The notes under the pieces were generated by a model. The model did no database searches, was not told where the DNA came from, and was given only the letters and a program-made list of their open reading frames with translations. The translations under genes and the position numbers were made by a program. 64,000 nucleotides of DNA from Gnetum montanum (taxonomy: Eukaryota > Streptophyta > Gnetopsida > Gnetales > Gnetaceae). Numbering within the stretch: position 1 is the first letter of the stretch; every line of letters begins with the position of its first letter. Shown piece by piece: positions 35,190 through 46,009 of this stretch. The DNA lies in NCBI GenBank assembly GCA_015680685.1, contig MNCI01005473.1, positions 2,885 through 66,884 on the forward strand, given 5' to 3'.

Positions 35190-36210
35190 GCCCTAGGTAA
35201 AATCTGTTTGTCAAATTTCCATAGCTGAAATAGGATAATCTATGTAGGATGAGGTTCCAAGACCACACCTAACTTGAAGGTCATGCTTATTGAGGCTTAC
35301 CTAGAGAAGGTTCAAAGTAAAGAGATTCAAAGTTTAGTCTTTTAAGAATTGAACTTCGGATTATTCCTAAAGTTAGCACCAAAAGAGATCAAAACATAAT
35401 TATGGGTCTCTAATATAGCCCATTCTCTCCACCAATGGAAAATGGTACATGGGAGAGACCTAACTCTTTTGGAATAACTTCCAAGGAAATGCTATAGTCA
35501 AAATCAAAGAAATTACCATCTCCTACTCAATTGAGACTATTGTAGAGGCCCTTAAATTGGCAAACATTGGGGTAAAGTTGATAAAGATTTTGATACAAGT
35601 GAAACCTAGGGTAAAGAAATAATGGATGTAATGATGCTATGAAGTGGACCACAAGGAATATAGTGTTCTAAATAAGGAAGAGTAAATCTACTTTAAAATT
35701 GTATTCTATTACCTTAATCTCATAGTAAGGTTAAGCAAGGTGACTACCTTCTTTGCTAGGACATGCATGACTCTAAGCAAAAAGTTTCAAGTTAATCTTC
35801 CCTAATTTATCTTCCTGGAAATTGAAAAATGTTTTAAGAAAAATAAAAAGGATAAGAAGAAACTCCCCTTTTCCTATCTCATTTGAAATCTATGCAAAAT
35901 GGAAGGCATAGCTTGCTATGCCAATGATGTCATCCACAAGGCTCTTGCCACATCATGGTAGGAGATGATCAAAGACAAAGCACTTGTCAAGCTTTAAGAA
36001 GAAATACTACCACCTCCACTACCACTTGTAGCATCAAAGATAACTCTTGAAATGGTAGCAATTGTGAAATGCCTAGGATAACTTAGGAAAAAATAGTTAC
36101 AATAATAAACCTCTAGAGGTGGTTGTAAATCCTCTGTCTACTGTCTAGTCATGAGCTACCTTAATAAGGTCACTAGGACCATCAATTGGCTAGTGGGTGA
36201 AATGACCCTA
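35190..36210 (+). pseudogene. Degenerate coding-like stretch in block M
   Basis: Reading with shifts gives a discontinuous sequence with GETELFWNNFQGNAMVKIKE (about 35450-35510) followed by IVEALKLANIGVKLI, then SKVTTFFARTCMTL and later ACYANDVIHKALATSW (about 35900-35950). The layout vaguely resembles the putative plant-transposon protein region that precedes or forms Gag-like ORFs in some plant elements. This is weak, and stops are frequent. I do not assign a function. Confidence 0.25.
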
Positions 36211-37299
36211 TTAGTCTTCTCTCAAAGAGACTAGGTGCCTATTCATACCAACCACAATGTCAGAGAAGTCATTGTATCCATTCTAGGATAAGCAATCCCC
36301 AAAATCTCCAAAAATGTAGCAGCCTTCTCTATCATTCTAGAAAATGGGGAAGGAGTAATAGTCTTGGTCATGCTACATAAGGGCCAAGAGATTGTAGTAG
36401 AGGTGGTAGTAAATAGAATTGGGGAAGTTCTAAGTGCTTCTGTGACATCTATCCCTAATGTTGCTACCATGATAGATGTCCATGTATCTGCAAGAGTAGG
36501 AAGCAAGGGAATGAGTACAACACAACACAAAGAAGTGCTGGAGTGATTAGTTAGAGTCAAGAAATTGATTTTAGAGATCTTTGATCTCCCAAAAGATATT
36601 TCAATTACCCAGTCATAGTTACTAGAGATAAGGGGCAAGTTGCTCATTGCCAACATGCAACTAGAAGAGGCTACTATTAGCAATTGACAGTTGGCAACCA
36701 AGGTTGTAAAACTTAGAGCCTACTTGTCAAATCCATTCATTCTTGGACCTAAGCTTATAAGAGATGAAGCTTTTCAATAGCTTTAGCAAAGACTTTAGGA
36801 GGCCAAGAGATGAGGATCTTTGATGCATCATATTGGAAGCAATCATGAATTCTTCTAGTTATGACCTTCAACATATTTGTAAGGAAAATCTTATGCTAAT
36901 CCAAGGCAATCATTGTCTATGCAATGCTAAACAACAAAAGGACCAAATTGTTGAACACATTTGTTAGTAGCCAAAAAAACTTTTCAAGGTAAAACAAGAT
37001 GTGCGGTAGTTGGTTACAAAAAATAAAAATCTCTTAATGAAGAAGATTCATACCCTTTTCTAGAAGAGTCTCATTGAGATCGTTGCCTAGAAAAAATGAA
37101 ACTCTCAAATAAAAAAGAGTGAAAAATCACTATAGGTACTAGGTTAGGATGCTAAAGGAAATCAATGAAAAAGAAATCAAATTAGCAAAAGCTAAGCTAA
37201 AATTCACCTAAAAGAGTTGCAAATTAAAGAAATGACTAAATACATAGATTTAGCCAACTCTAATATGCAAACCTAGCAATTCTAATAGCGGGGAGGCTA

Positions 37300-37530
37300 A
37301 GATCTAAACTAGTGAAGCAAGTGCCCAGCTCCTACCTCCTCTATGAGATGGAGTTCAAGCTTCATAATGAGATAAAACAGAAGTTGGAAAGGACCAATGC
37401 AAAGCTTGAAGTTCTTAAGAGCAAATTCACATATAAGAGATCAGTTTCTAAGAGCCTAGCTAGAAGAATGAATAACTACCAGGAACTACAAAATCTTGTT
37501 CATACATTCAACATTGAACATAAATAGTTT
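37300..37530 (+). pseudogene. Lys/Glu-rich coiled-coil-like fragment in block M
   Basis: An open frame with MEFKLHNEIKQKLERTNAKL and a heptad-like pattern, ending at 37525-37527. Upstream (36990-37300) similar charged residues continue with stops. It probably forms the C-terminal part of the degenerate coding region of block M. No enzymatic motif. Confidence 0.3.
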
Positions 37531-38031
37531 GCAACCTAGTTTGTCAACATAAAAGAAATGTTCCCGATCATGCCCTACCCTTGGGATATACCTACACCAA
37601 CCAATCTAAGAGAAGCCATCTAAGCCATTTATGATCCACCAAGCAAGGAGGAGAAAATGAAGTCACTATTGGATGCCTTTAAATTCTCAAAAGCATTAGT
37701 AGCAACAACAAGGCAACCTAGACCACTAGATGGACAAGGACATGATGAAAGATCCTCCACACCATAGGAGCATCCACTTCTAGGCACAATGTGAAGATCT
37801 CATCATGCTCCATTTCATCTAGCCAACACCTACCAATTTTGTCAACCTATTCAAATTTTTTGTGTATTTTATAACTTTGGTAACCACACAAATATTTTCT
37901 AACATGGCCCTCAAAGTTCATCTATTATTATAGTCATTTAGTCAGTGATTTCCATACTTCCCAAATTTTGTAAATAACTCGAACCCATTTTTGTTCACTG
38001 AAGAACAAATTTTCAATCAATCATAGAGGTA

Positions 38032-38749
38032 TGATGAAGTCCAGGTTGGTTAGTTACATCAACACATGCCTGTTAAGGTATCCTCATTGATGCATCCTTT
38101 TTTATGCATCTTTAGATGCATATGCATTAATGTTAATCCTCCATAAGCCTACATAAATGCACACACCATCTATATTTATAGCACCTTTGGTCATTCCCAT
38201 AGTGAAGCTCTTGTAGTTTGTCTCTATAGGACTTAGACAAATTTCCCTCTGAGTGCTCGTAGTGTGGATCTATCTAATTGAATAAAGTTTTATTTGAATG
38301 CATATTGTACATGGAAACTTCTACATGACAATAATAAAATTAAGATTAATTCCTTCTATTGTAGCACTTAGACTAACACTTAGTTTATTTTTGAGCACTT
38401 TACTTTAAATGCATTTCAATTTGCTGCACTTAGGAAATTAATATTTTATTTTGGAATAGCATAAGTATGATCACTTCAAGCATGTTATGCTAACATGTAG
38501 TAATCCTAGCACTAGACACCTAGTATGCCTAAGAATGACCACTTGGTAACCCAACAATGTTAGTATAAGTTTAAGATGGGTACAAAAAGTGGAAATAGAT
38601 ATTTTACGCTTAGGATAAATTAGATAGCACTTAGTTTCATAGCTAGTTAGAAATCAATATTTTAATCACTTTATCATGTTAATATTTTAATGATAAAAAC
38701 AATAAAAAAATAAATAAATTATGCTTCAATCTCACTTAACCATACCTAC
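38032..38749 (+). repeat. LTR K, first part (3' LTR of element J)
   Basis: Starts TGATGAAGTCCAGG just after a PPT-like AGAGGTA, with upstream sequence aligning to the 3' edge of A and F. A TATATTTATAGC promoter lies near 38173 and AATAAAG near 38282. U3 lacks the GATATC repeats of the other LTRs and has ATGCAT repeats instead (about 38090-38140). It is interrupted by element D at 38749/38750 and continues at 45848. Confidence 0.82.
38745..38749. repeat. Target-site duplication of element D, left copy (CCTAC)
   Basis: CCTAC immediately precedes the LTR start; an identical CCTAC follows the element at 45843-45847. Five bases is the usual size for Ty3/gypsy integration. Confidence 0.93.
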
Positions 38750-39633
38750 TGATGAGTGGCAAGGCACCCCTACACTCAACCATACGAATACGAGCGTTAC
38801 ATGCACGATCTAGTTGAACTCCACAAACTAAGTGCCTACACGTCTCACAGAACACTTAAGGTTAATCATTCATTGTCTTTCCAGACTTACTCGTATTTGT
38901 CACGGTTGTATGGTTAAGTAAGTCTGAGGTATGTGATTTTTATATCTTTTTTGTTTTATCTCCTATGCTAATGAGGTGAAGGATGAAGAGACTAATTGAC
39001 TAACTTTAACTAACTAACTAAGCCTTAATTAACCTAGCATCAGCGTCCGTTCCCACTTACCATTCACACCTTGAACCAATGCAACCTTGGTTACCAAATG
39101 CTATTCGTTACTAGGATCACCAAGCGTAACGCACATGCTTGAAGCGATCGTACTGAATGCACTTAACTATGGGATAAGGGTTAAGAGAGATTAATTAACT
39201 ACTAAAGCATTTAAATGATAAACAATAAATAAATATAAATAAAATCTTATTTAGCCTATTTAGCTTAGTCCATGCACTACAAGGTTTATCCAATAGTTCG
39301 TCTTTATTACCGTACACAAACTTATGTTCAGGTACAATATTTGCTCAAATAAAGATCCGTTCACTTTGGAGTTCCTACTGTGGGCACATGGAAATTATTT
39401 TATCTCTGGAGAGGTAAAACTGCTAGAGTTTCGCTATGGTCTAGGCCTAGAATGTGAAATAAGGTAGAGCTACCTCTTATTTATAGACTTGGAGGTGCAT
39501 CGTGATATCATGTAAGCGATATCGCAGGAGACAATGCGATATCGCGTACATGATATCGTGGGAGATGCGATATCACGGTGGATGCGATATTGCGTACACG
39601 ATATCACGGCCCATGCAATATCACATCCCATCA
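38750..39633 (-). repeat. 3' LTR of element D (884 bp)
   Basis: Minus orientation. The U3 start TGATGGGATGTGATATTGC is at 39633 and the end at 38750. The U3 GATATC repeat array spans about 39500-39633 and is longer than in the 5' LTR, accounting for most of the 74-bp size difference. The TATAAATAAGAGG promoter is near 39475-39487. Confidence 0.93.
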
Positions 39634-40450
39634 TACCCCCATGAATGAATGAAAACTCATCCTCAAGTTCGTTACAAAATATTGGAAAGGTATGGGATTA
39701 TTAACTCAAATGGAACTAATGGTGAATGGGATGACATGTGAACGGATCATCATTATAGAACAAAACAAAACTGGTGTTCAAGATAACAAGAGGGAACACT
39801 TTATACATTTGACATCAGGCCTCATTTGATAGTTGAGAGAGAAGAGACAAGAGAAAAGAAGTCTGCTGCTGCCAATGCCAGAATTGCACCTTTCATTGTC
39901 CATCCATAAGCACGCCATCAATCTCGTTCCTTGCATAGCTGCTACAGCATCAATCCATTCCAAGTGTTCCCTCTAGATCCAATCTGTTGTTGCATAATTA
40001 CCATTTGCACACACAACATAGTCTTATATTAGCAAGGGTAAATGAATCATCATGTAATTGATACCTTGCTTCGGTAAAAGGTCCATTAGCTGGGTTGTGG
40101 TATAGCTGATATGGATCTGGAGATATATTGATGATGACTACCGAAGGTGTAGGGGTTAGGAAAAAATCAAAAAAAATGGACGAGGACCCCCATGACTAAG
40201 AGCAAACCTCCAGTAGTGATAGAATGGAGAAGGAAAAAGAACAAGAAAGATGGAGAAAAAGAGACAACTATAAAGTCGATGAAGTGGATGTCAAGATGGA
40301 AATGAACAAAATAGAGTGGATTGCAAAAATCTTAAGGGAAAGAATTTAATAAATGCACCAAGTAGAAATGCCAGTGGGTCCTCCCCAAAGCAGGATCATG
40401 CCCTTAATGCCTTGATAAATCCACATTCAAAGAGTTTGTAGGCTCTAGGA

Positions 40451-40645
40451 ATGTCATTTGGAACAAGAGTTAAAGTCTTAACCACAAGAATTTACCAAAA
40501 AGAAAACAATGCATCCACCAAGATATGGACTACTGATACAATAAAAAATGAGGTGATAAATAGGGAAAGAATGATGGAAAGGAGAGAGTGGAATGGAGTC
40601 TCAAGAACAAGGTGGTGTACAACCCCTTGTGTGTTTCATGATTAA
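40451..40645 (+). CDS. Antisense ORF in 3' region of element D, 64 aa, unknown function
   Basis: Antisense to the element. It starts MSFGTRVKVLTTRIYQ, and the following KENNASTKIWTTDTI and EWNGVSRTRWCTTPCV match the ORFs at 1760-1563 (A) and 62790-62563 (F). An ATGACTAAGAGC-started basic frame lies upstream at about 40192-40320 and is also partly matched in A and F, so the original antisense gene may have been longer. No domain recognised. Confidence 0.35.
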   Translation: MSFGTRVKVLTTRIYQKENNASTKIWTTDTIKNEVINRERMMERREWNGVSRTRWCTTPCVFHD

Positions 40646-41396
40646 TGTGACTTAGTAGATCTCATTCCAAGTTTGGCCTCAAACAAACCACATCCAGTGA
40701 CTTCACATCAATGCATTTAGCCAATCTATCCACTTGAATAACAAGAATGCCTCCCCCAAGAGCCACCACCATTTTGATGAAACGAAGGAGGAAAGAATGG
40801 GAAGTGAGAAGGGCCTTAGTTAGAGGGAACATTTTTATTTTTATTTTTATTTTAGTTCCATAACCAGTGCTTGTAGCCTAAGTGATTATTTCGTCTAAGG
40901 GGTGTGCTTTGAATTCTCACTTTGTCTCTTTCTTCTTGTTTCTTGTTTTTTTTATGCGTGAGAACCACACCATGCAAAGACTTATTATTTTTATTTACTC
41001 AACTTCTCGATAATTGGGTAACATCGAAATGATAAGAAAACTTAGGAAGAAAACATCCAAGCATCCAAGAGAATGGCCAACACAAAAGCATCAAGTTCCC
41101 TTGAAGTCACACCCTTTTCAATCCTTGAGTCCTTTCTTAGTTTGAGAAATGCCCAGTCACTGATTCGTTATAGTTCTTATTTAGAAAGGGACTGTATAGT
41201 TCCAAGCTAAGAGAGACCATAGAAAATTTTGGATATATGGATGAAATGGATTCATTGCCTTTCATATCAAAAGAACATACCTTAGTATCAACATCATAAC
41301 TTAAAGGTAAAAACCAAACATTAGTAATCAATAGGAAAATAGTTCATACCATCATGAAGAACACTTATTAAATGACAAACTTGACAAGATGAATAA

Positions 41397-41420
41397 CACA
41401 CACACACACTCACACAAAGA
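41397..41420 (+). repeat. CA microsatellite
   Basis: ACACACACACACTCACAC within the 3' region of element D. Confidence 0.9.
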
Positions 41421-41520
41421 AAAGAAATAAAAAAGAATAAATGATGTTGTAAAAAAATAAGAAAAGTTAAAGAAATTTGTAAAACAAAAATGTGTAAAAC
41501 CTTAAAAGAATTGAGGGCCT

Positions 41521-42331
41521 CCAATGATTAGCATAGGTGGCCATCTCCCCAATGACTGAATGGAAAGGGAGAGATCCAAAATAAAGAGCATCTATTTGAA
41601 TTTCTTAGAAGTGTCCAACTTCTCCTAATTTATGTTCTTAGATTAAGGGGTGAAAGTTGGCGACGCTCATATTCCAATGTATCTATGCTTTCGTTATAAG
41701 CGTGGGTTGTTTCCCCAGTTTGTTCCATGCATGTTGATGGGTTGCTCTTTCGATTAGCTATCAACCACAGGGTGTCCACTACTTGTGTGGTTGCTACATA
41801 CAGGCACCTTTGTATCTGAGTTTTTAGGGCACACCAGTTGCATGTAGGAGATGCTGAGCATTCTTCCATGTCATCACCCTCTGAGTCACTGTATGTGATG
41901 CACGAAACTTTCTTCTTCTCGACCTTTCCATAAATGTTTACCTTAGATATCTCTAGGGAAAGATCGCAAATCCCTAGGCATGCATCTACTATACTCAGCC
42001 ATGTCCTTCCCATTATAATTAGGAAGTCCCCTTTGTTGCTGTTGACTTCTATCACTAGGAAATTAGTTGGGTATGACCAACCACACACAGTGGTAATGAT
42101 GTCCTCCACCAATCCCAAGGGAATGATGATGGATTAATCAACTAGCTCAAGTTGAATATTACTCTTCTTGAGTTGGGGCAGGTTCCACACTTAATACATT
42201 TCTCATGAGATTAAGTTGACTTCGGAACCTGAGTCAAGAAAAGCCTTATGAGGTTCATTCCCAGTGACTTGGAGGTAGATTAAGGGACTTCCAGGATCAA
42301 AGAGTTTCCTGGGAAGGTGGCCTACCTTAAT
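41521..42331 (-). pseudogene. Protease fused to integrase tail, element D
   Basis: The active site FLDSGSEVN (about 42215-42245) keeps the catalytic Asp. Stops follow in LIS*EM, MY*VW and VD*SI, then 41630-42118 is open with LVEDIITTVCGWSYP and FLIIMGRTWLS. After LNLRT a stop (TCA to TAA) interrupts, and the frame goes on in register through SLFWISPF to DGHLC and a stop at about 41529. The junction between linker and integrase tail is the same as in element A, including a second deletion of 33 codons relative to F. Confidence 0.85.
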
Positions 42332-44887
42332 CTAGTCGGTAACGATATGCATTAACATAACCGTATGCGTGAAGCTCTGTTGTTGGACTGAAGGGAGCCC
42401 CGAAGTCTTGTATGTTGGAGGAACATGCATAGACTCAACTGCTTGTGGTTGTGAGAGCTTGTTTGGGCTTTTGGTTCTAAAGAAGGGTCTTCTCTTCTTG
42501 CGGTTTTCAGAACCAACAACGGGTTGAATGTTTACAACTCTCATAACATTACGTTTCTGCGGTTGAGTGGGGAGTTCCCCCTGCATCGTTGGAGCTGGTG
42601 GTAATGGAACTACCAGAGTAAGAATGGCGAATGGATTCTGAGGATGGTATGTATGTGGAGCATCTCCCGAAGGAGAAGGAGTCCTAAAATACTCTCAAAC
42701 TTGGTAGTGATGTTGTGGGGTTGCGTGACCCATAGAGTCACTTGGAGAAACCAACTACTGCACGTAATAGCCATAAGGATCTGGTTGCCAGTAAGGGTAT
42801 TTTTATCTAGGCGGTGGCATCCCTCATGATTTTGGATGTTGCCACTGCTGATGTTGCCCGATGGATTGTGGCGGAGTTCCACTTGGATAGTATGTTAACG
42901 GTTGGTGGAACTGTCTTGGGTTACCTTGGGGATAAGGTAACCTTCGGGGTGCTTGCTGTTGGTTAAGTCTTGGGTTAAGTGCATACACCCCAGACTCTTG
43001 TAGATGTGAGATGATTGGGCAACATCCCTTAGGATGGTCATCTTAGCAGATCTTACATCCATCGTCATTGTCTATGTCAGAATCCACAACCTCATCGGAG
43101 ATAGTAATTTTTCCCTTACCTTTGTTACGTGCATGGCCTGCATCTCTCCTTTTTTTCTTGTTATGGCCACTACTTTGTTCCTCCTTAGATTCCTCTACAA
43201 TTTTTAGGATAGTTTCAAGTCTAGAGTCTAAGGAATCCCACAATTGATCCACCTTAGCTAACACTTTAGTTGTTAACTTCTAGAGTGGTAAGGTTTTTCT
43301 ATTCACCAACTCTTCGAGTGGTGACTCATCCTCTTCATCGCAAAATCTTACTCCCTTCTTCCGAAGGAAAGGATCATGGTTATATTCTTCCACGCTCTCT
43401 CTTTTCCATAGCTCCTCTTCTTCTTTGGCTACTTGCTCCAGCAATCGATGAATTTCATGGGATCTAAGCTCTGGATAATCTCCCTTGGGCATAAGTCCCA
43501 AGGATTCTCCTAGTCTCATGTCTTAGCCCATCTACAAGGTGGCAAAGTTGATCCCGCTGTGCGTAACCATGGCTTGGGAAATGATGTAGAAATGCATAGT
43601 ATCGGCCCATGGTAGCATCCAAGGGTTCATGAGTACCTTGCTTCCATACTTGGATCTGCTTATGCAAGTTAGACACTCTGGAGTACGTTTGATATTTATC
43701 ATTGAACAACTCTAACATTGTACTCCATCTCCTAATGGTTTTCAGCTCTAAGGACTAGTACCAACTCTCTACTTCCTTTATGAGTGTCCTAGGAAACAAC
43801 TTTAATTTTTGCCACTCATTCTCTATATTTTGCAAGGTGCAAGCATCATCGAATGCCTATAAATGATTTTGCAAATCAGCGTTGTATCCCGCTTCGAAAC
43901 GTGGGATATTATTGATATCTAATCTTTTGATTCGACTATCTTTTTGATGCCTTGTAGGTATTCTAACTACCTCCGTGATGTCTAGCATACTTCGGGTGGC
44001 AAGTAGGGGTTCGTCATGATCATCTCTCTCATGATGTCTATGATGTCTATGTTGTTTCCTAATTTCCCTTCGTTCATGCCTTGATTCTTTTGAATGCCCT
44101 CATCCTCTCTCTCAACTCTCTCGTTGAGGTCTCTCATCTCGTTTACCTTTATCCTCACCGTTATGCCCTTTATGACTATGCCCGGATGTGGAAGGAGAGG
44201 GTGAGTGATGTGATGAAGGGGAAGAAGAAGTAGAACCATTGCCATGACGATGCTTCTTACCTTTTCTTTTGTGACTATGACCCCGATTGTGATGATGATC
44301 TAAGTGCCCGTCCTTGTCATGTGTTGTTGTCCCCTCAGTGAACAGTTGGCGTTCACGGGGATCAGAACCAGGGTTGTGTATTGTAGAGCGTAGGTTCTGA
44401 TACCCCACCTCCTCACTATAATTAGGAGGGGAACATCATTTGATGGAGAACTTGTTATAAGTGGTTCACCATCTCCAATTTCACTTAGAACGTGCAGGAC
44501 CCCTTTGCCCTTCAACAATGTTTGGTGGCTCTCCTGCCTCGCGTCCCTTAAACGTTGTGTTACTATGGGATGATAATCCCTTGTATCTAAATCACCTACA
44601 ACGTATTCAGCGTATAGCTATGTCATGCCAATTTGTGCAAGAGCATGGAGAAGCATGTTGGGGACTGCACGATTTGGAGGTAACACTATGTTACCTTGTA
44701 GATCACGCCAACACAGTTGTTCATCCTAATGAAGGATAAAAGTAAAATCAGGGATAAACTCATTGGGATGAGTATAGGCCACTCGATCTTGTTGAGGAAC
44801 TGACGGATTTTGATTATGTGTGTTAGACTACCGACGGTCTCTTGTATGATCCCTAGGTGATGAATTGCTCTTATGAGAAGAAGACAT
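42332..44887 (-). pseudogene. Gag, element D
   Basis: Begins at ATG 44887 with MSSSHKSNSSPRDHTRDRR, then DEQLCWRDLQGNIVLP (about 44690-44740), a Ser/His hinge with STSSSPSSHHSPSPSTSGHS (about 44175-44240), the Retrotrans_gag domain (about 43880-43480, RRWSTMLELFNDKYQTYSRV), a Lys/Glu-rich coiled part (43264-43100), a zinc knuckle with one stop (CKIC*DDHPKGCC, about 43015-43055), a Pro/Tyr/His-rich tail and the KKRRPFFR linker (about 42480-42510). Few stops, making it one of the best kept subfamily 1 Gags with B and F. Confidence 0.87.
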
Positions 44888-45012
44888 CTTGATTTAATTC
44901 GATGTGCTATTTAACCGTTATATAATTTTTTGTTTAATTAACCGTAAGGGTTCGTTTAAGCTCCCAACGATTTGGATAATTTTCTATGTTCTACTTAGCG
45001 CACAAACACTTA

Positions 45013-45032
45013 GTCCCCGGCAACAACGCCAA
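45013..45032 (-). other. tRNA-Asp primer-binding site, element D
   Basis: Minus strand reads TTGGCGTTGTTGCCGGGGAC, the closest match in the window to the complement of the plant tRNA-Asp 3' end (TGGCGCCGTTGCCGGGGA), directly after the 5' LTR. Confidence 0.92.
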
Positions 45033-45842
45033 TGATGAGTGGCGAGGTACCCCTACACTCAACCATACGAATATGAGCGTTACACGCACAATCTGGTCGA
45101 ACTTCATAGACTAAGTGCCTACACACCTCATGGAACACTTAAGGTTAATCATTCGTTGTCTTTCTAAACTTACTTGTATTTGCCACGGTTGTATGGTTAA
45201 GTAAGTTTGAGGTATGTGATTTTTATATCTTTTCTGTTTTATCTTCTATGCTAATGAGGTGAAGGGTGAAGAGACTAATTGACTAACTTTAACTAGCTAA
45301 CTAAGCCTTAATTAACCTAGCATCAGCATTCATTTCCACTTACCATTCACACCCTGAACCAATGCAACCTTGATTACCAAACGCTATTCGTTACTGGGAT
45401 CGCCAAGCGTAACGCACGTGCTCGAAGCGTTCTTACTGAATGCACTTAACTATGGAAGAAGGGTTGAGAGAGATTAATTAACTACTAAAGCATTTAAATG
45501 ATAAACAATAAATAACAATAAATAAAGTCCTATTTAGCCTATTTAGCTTAGTCCATGCACTACAAGGTTTATCCAACAGTTTGTCTTTATTGCCGTACAC
45601 AAACTTGTGTTCAAGTATAATATTTGCTTGAATAAAGATCCATTCACTTTGGAGTTCCTACTGCAGGCACATGGAAATTATTCTCTCTGGAGAGGTAAAA
45701 CTACCAGAGTTTCGCTATGGTCTAGGCCTAGAATGTGAAACAAGGGAGAGCCACCTCTTATTTATAGACTTGGTGGCGCACCGCGATATCGCGGGGGACG
45801 ACATGATATTGTGTACGCGGCATGCGATATCATGTCCCATCA
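45033..45842 (-). repeat. 5' LTR of element D (810 bp)
   Basis: Minus orientation with U3 start at 45842 (TGATGGGACATGATATCG) and U5 end at 45033. It has fewer GATATC repeats (about 45783-45833) than its partner. The first 345 aligned bases from the U5 side differ from the 3' LTR at roughly 30 sites by eye, nearly all transitions. Confidence 0.93.
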
Positions 45843-45847
45843 CCTAC
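45843..45847. repeat. Target-site duplication of element D, right copy (CCTAC)
   Basis: Matches 38745-38749. One copy belongs to the original LTR K sequence. Confidence 0.93.
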
Positions 45848-46009
45848 TAAGCTAGCACAAGTAATGATTGGGAAGACATTGACTAGCAATGTCATGTTTA
45901 ATTATCTAGGATAATAGCCACTCAGCCAAGGTCCATAGAATTTGATTGGATCATGCATACATGCTTGTGATTCGTATGGTTAGGCGTAGAGAATACTCAC
46001 TACTTATCA
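45848..46009 (+). repeat. LTR K, second part (U5 end)
   Basis: Continues LTR K after element D. It carries the conserved ATTCGTATGGTTAGGCGTAG block and ends CACTACTTATCA at 46009. No PBS follows, which fits a 3' LTR. The LINE fragment lies next to it. Confidence 0.8.

Larger units (their letters stand above)
32620..37880 (+). other. Block M: unclassified insertion-like sequence
   Basis: This 5.3-kb block separates two parts of the J 3' region and has no match elsewhere in the window. It contains ATGTCCCA-like repeats (32890-33030), a 105-bp tandem duplication (33373-33582), a TATAAATAC promoter-like site (34573-34581) and, downstream, plus-strand frames with many stops (about 35190-37760). 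It may be a different LTR element (LTR then Gag-like region) or a large non-autonomous one. I found no RT, integrase or transposase motif, and I could not define its ends or a target duplication. Confidence 0.4.
39634..41520 (-). other. 3' region of element D, with PPT at its left edge
   Basis: The PPT reads CATGGGGGTA on the minus strand at 39634-39643. The region aligns with 719-2588 of A. It includes a CA-rich microsatellite (41397-41420), an antisense frame (40451-40645) and an internal PPT-like motif (40186-40197). Confidence 0.75.
38750..45842 (-). mobile_element. Element D: complete gag-protease-only LTR retrotransposon, 7093 bp
   Basis: The only element with both ends in the window: 3' LTR 38750-39633, 5' LTR 45033-45842, PBS, Gag, protease joined to the integrase tail, 3' region and PPT, flanked by CCTAC. 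It lacks RT, RNase H and integrase core. It is inserted in LTR K. Although structurally complete, its genes carry stops. It could have been mobilised only with enzymes from another element. Confidence 0.93.
25555..46009 (+). mobile_element. Element J: oldest Ty3/gypsy copy, split by block M and element D
   Basis: Sense-strand remains in order: leader and Gag (25733-28010), protease (28290-28700), RT, RNase H, integrase (to about 31700) and 3' region (to about 32620). The 3' region appears to resume at about 37880, with PPT and 3' LTR K at 38032-38749 and 45848-46009. The 5' LTR and PBS are missing; LTR H abuts the leader. Linking the pol part to LTR K is inference, based on the 3' region aligning on both sides of block M with those of A and F. 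Heavy decay: stops every few codons. Confidence 0.65.

Noticed and set aside
36243-36701. 152-codon minus-strand frame in block M
   Set aside because: Ser/Thr/Leu-rich without motifs, and it lies opposite a plus-strand frame that fits the direction of the rest of block M.
39490-39633. CRISPR-like array from regularly repeated GATATC units
   Set aside because: Units are short, palindromic, unevenly spaced and always at the U3 edge of plant LTRs; there are no unique spacers.
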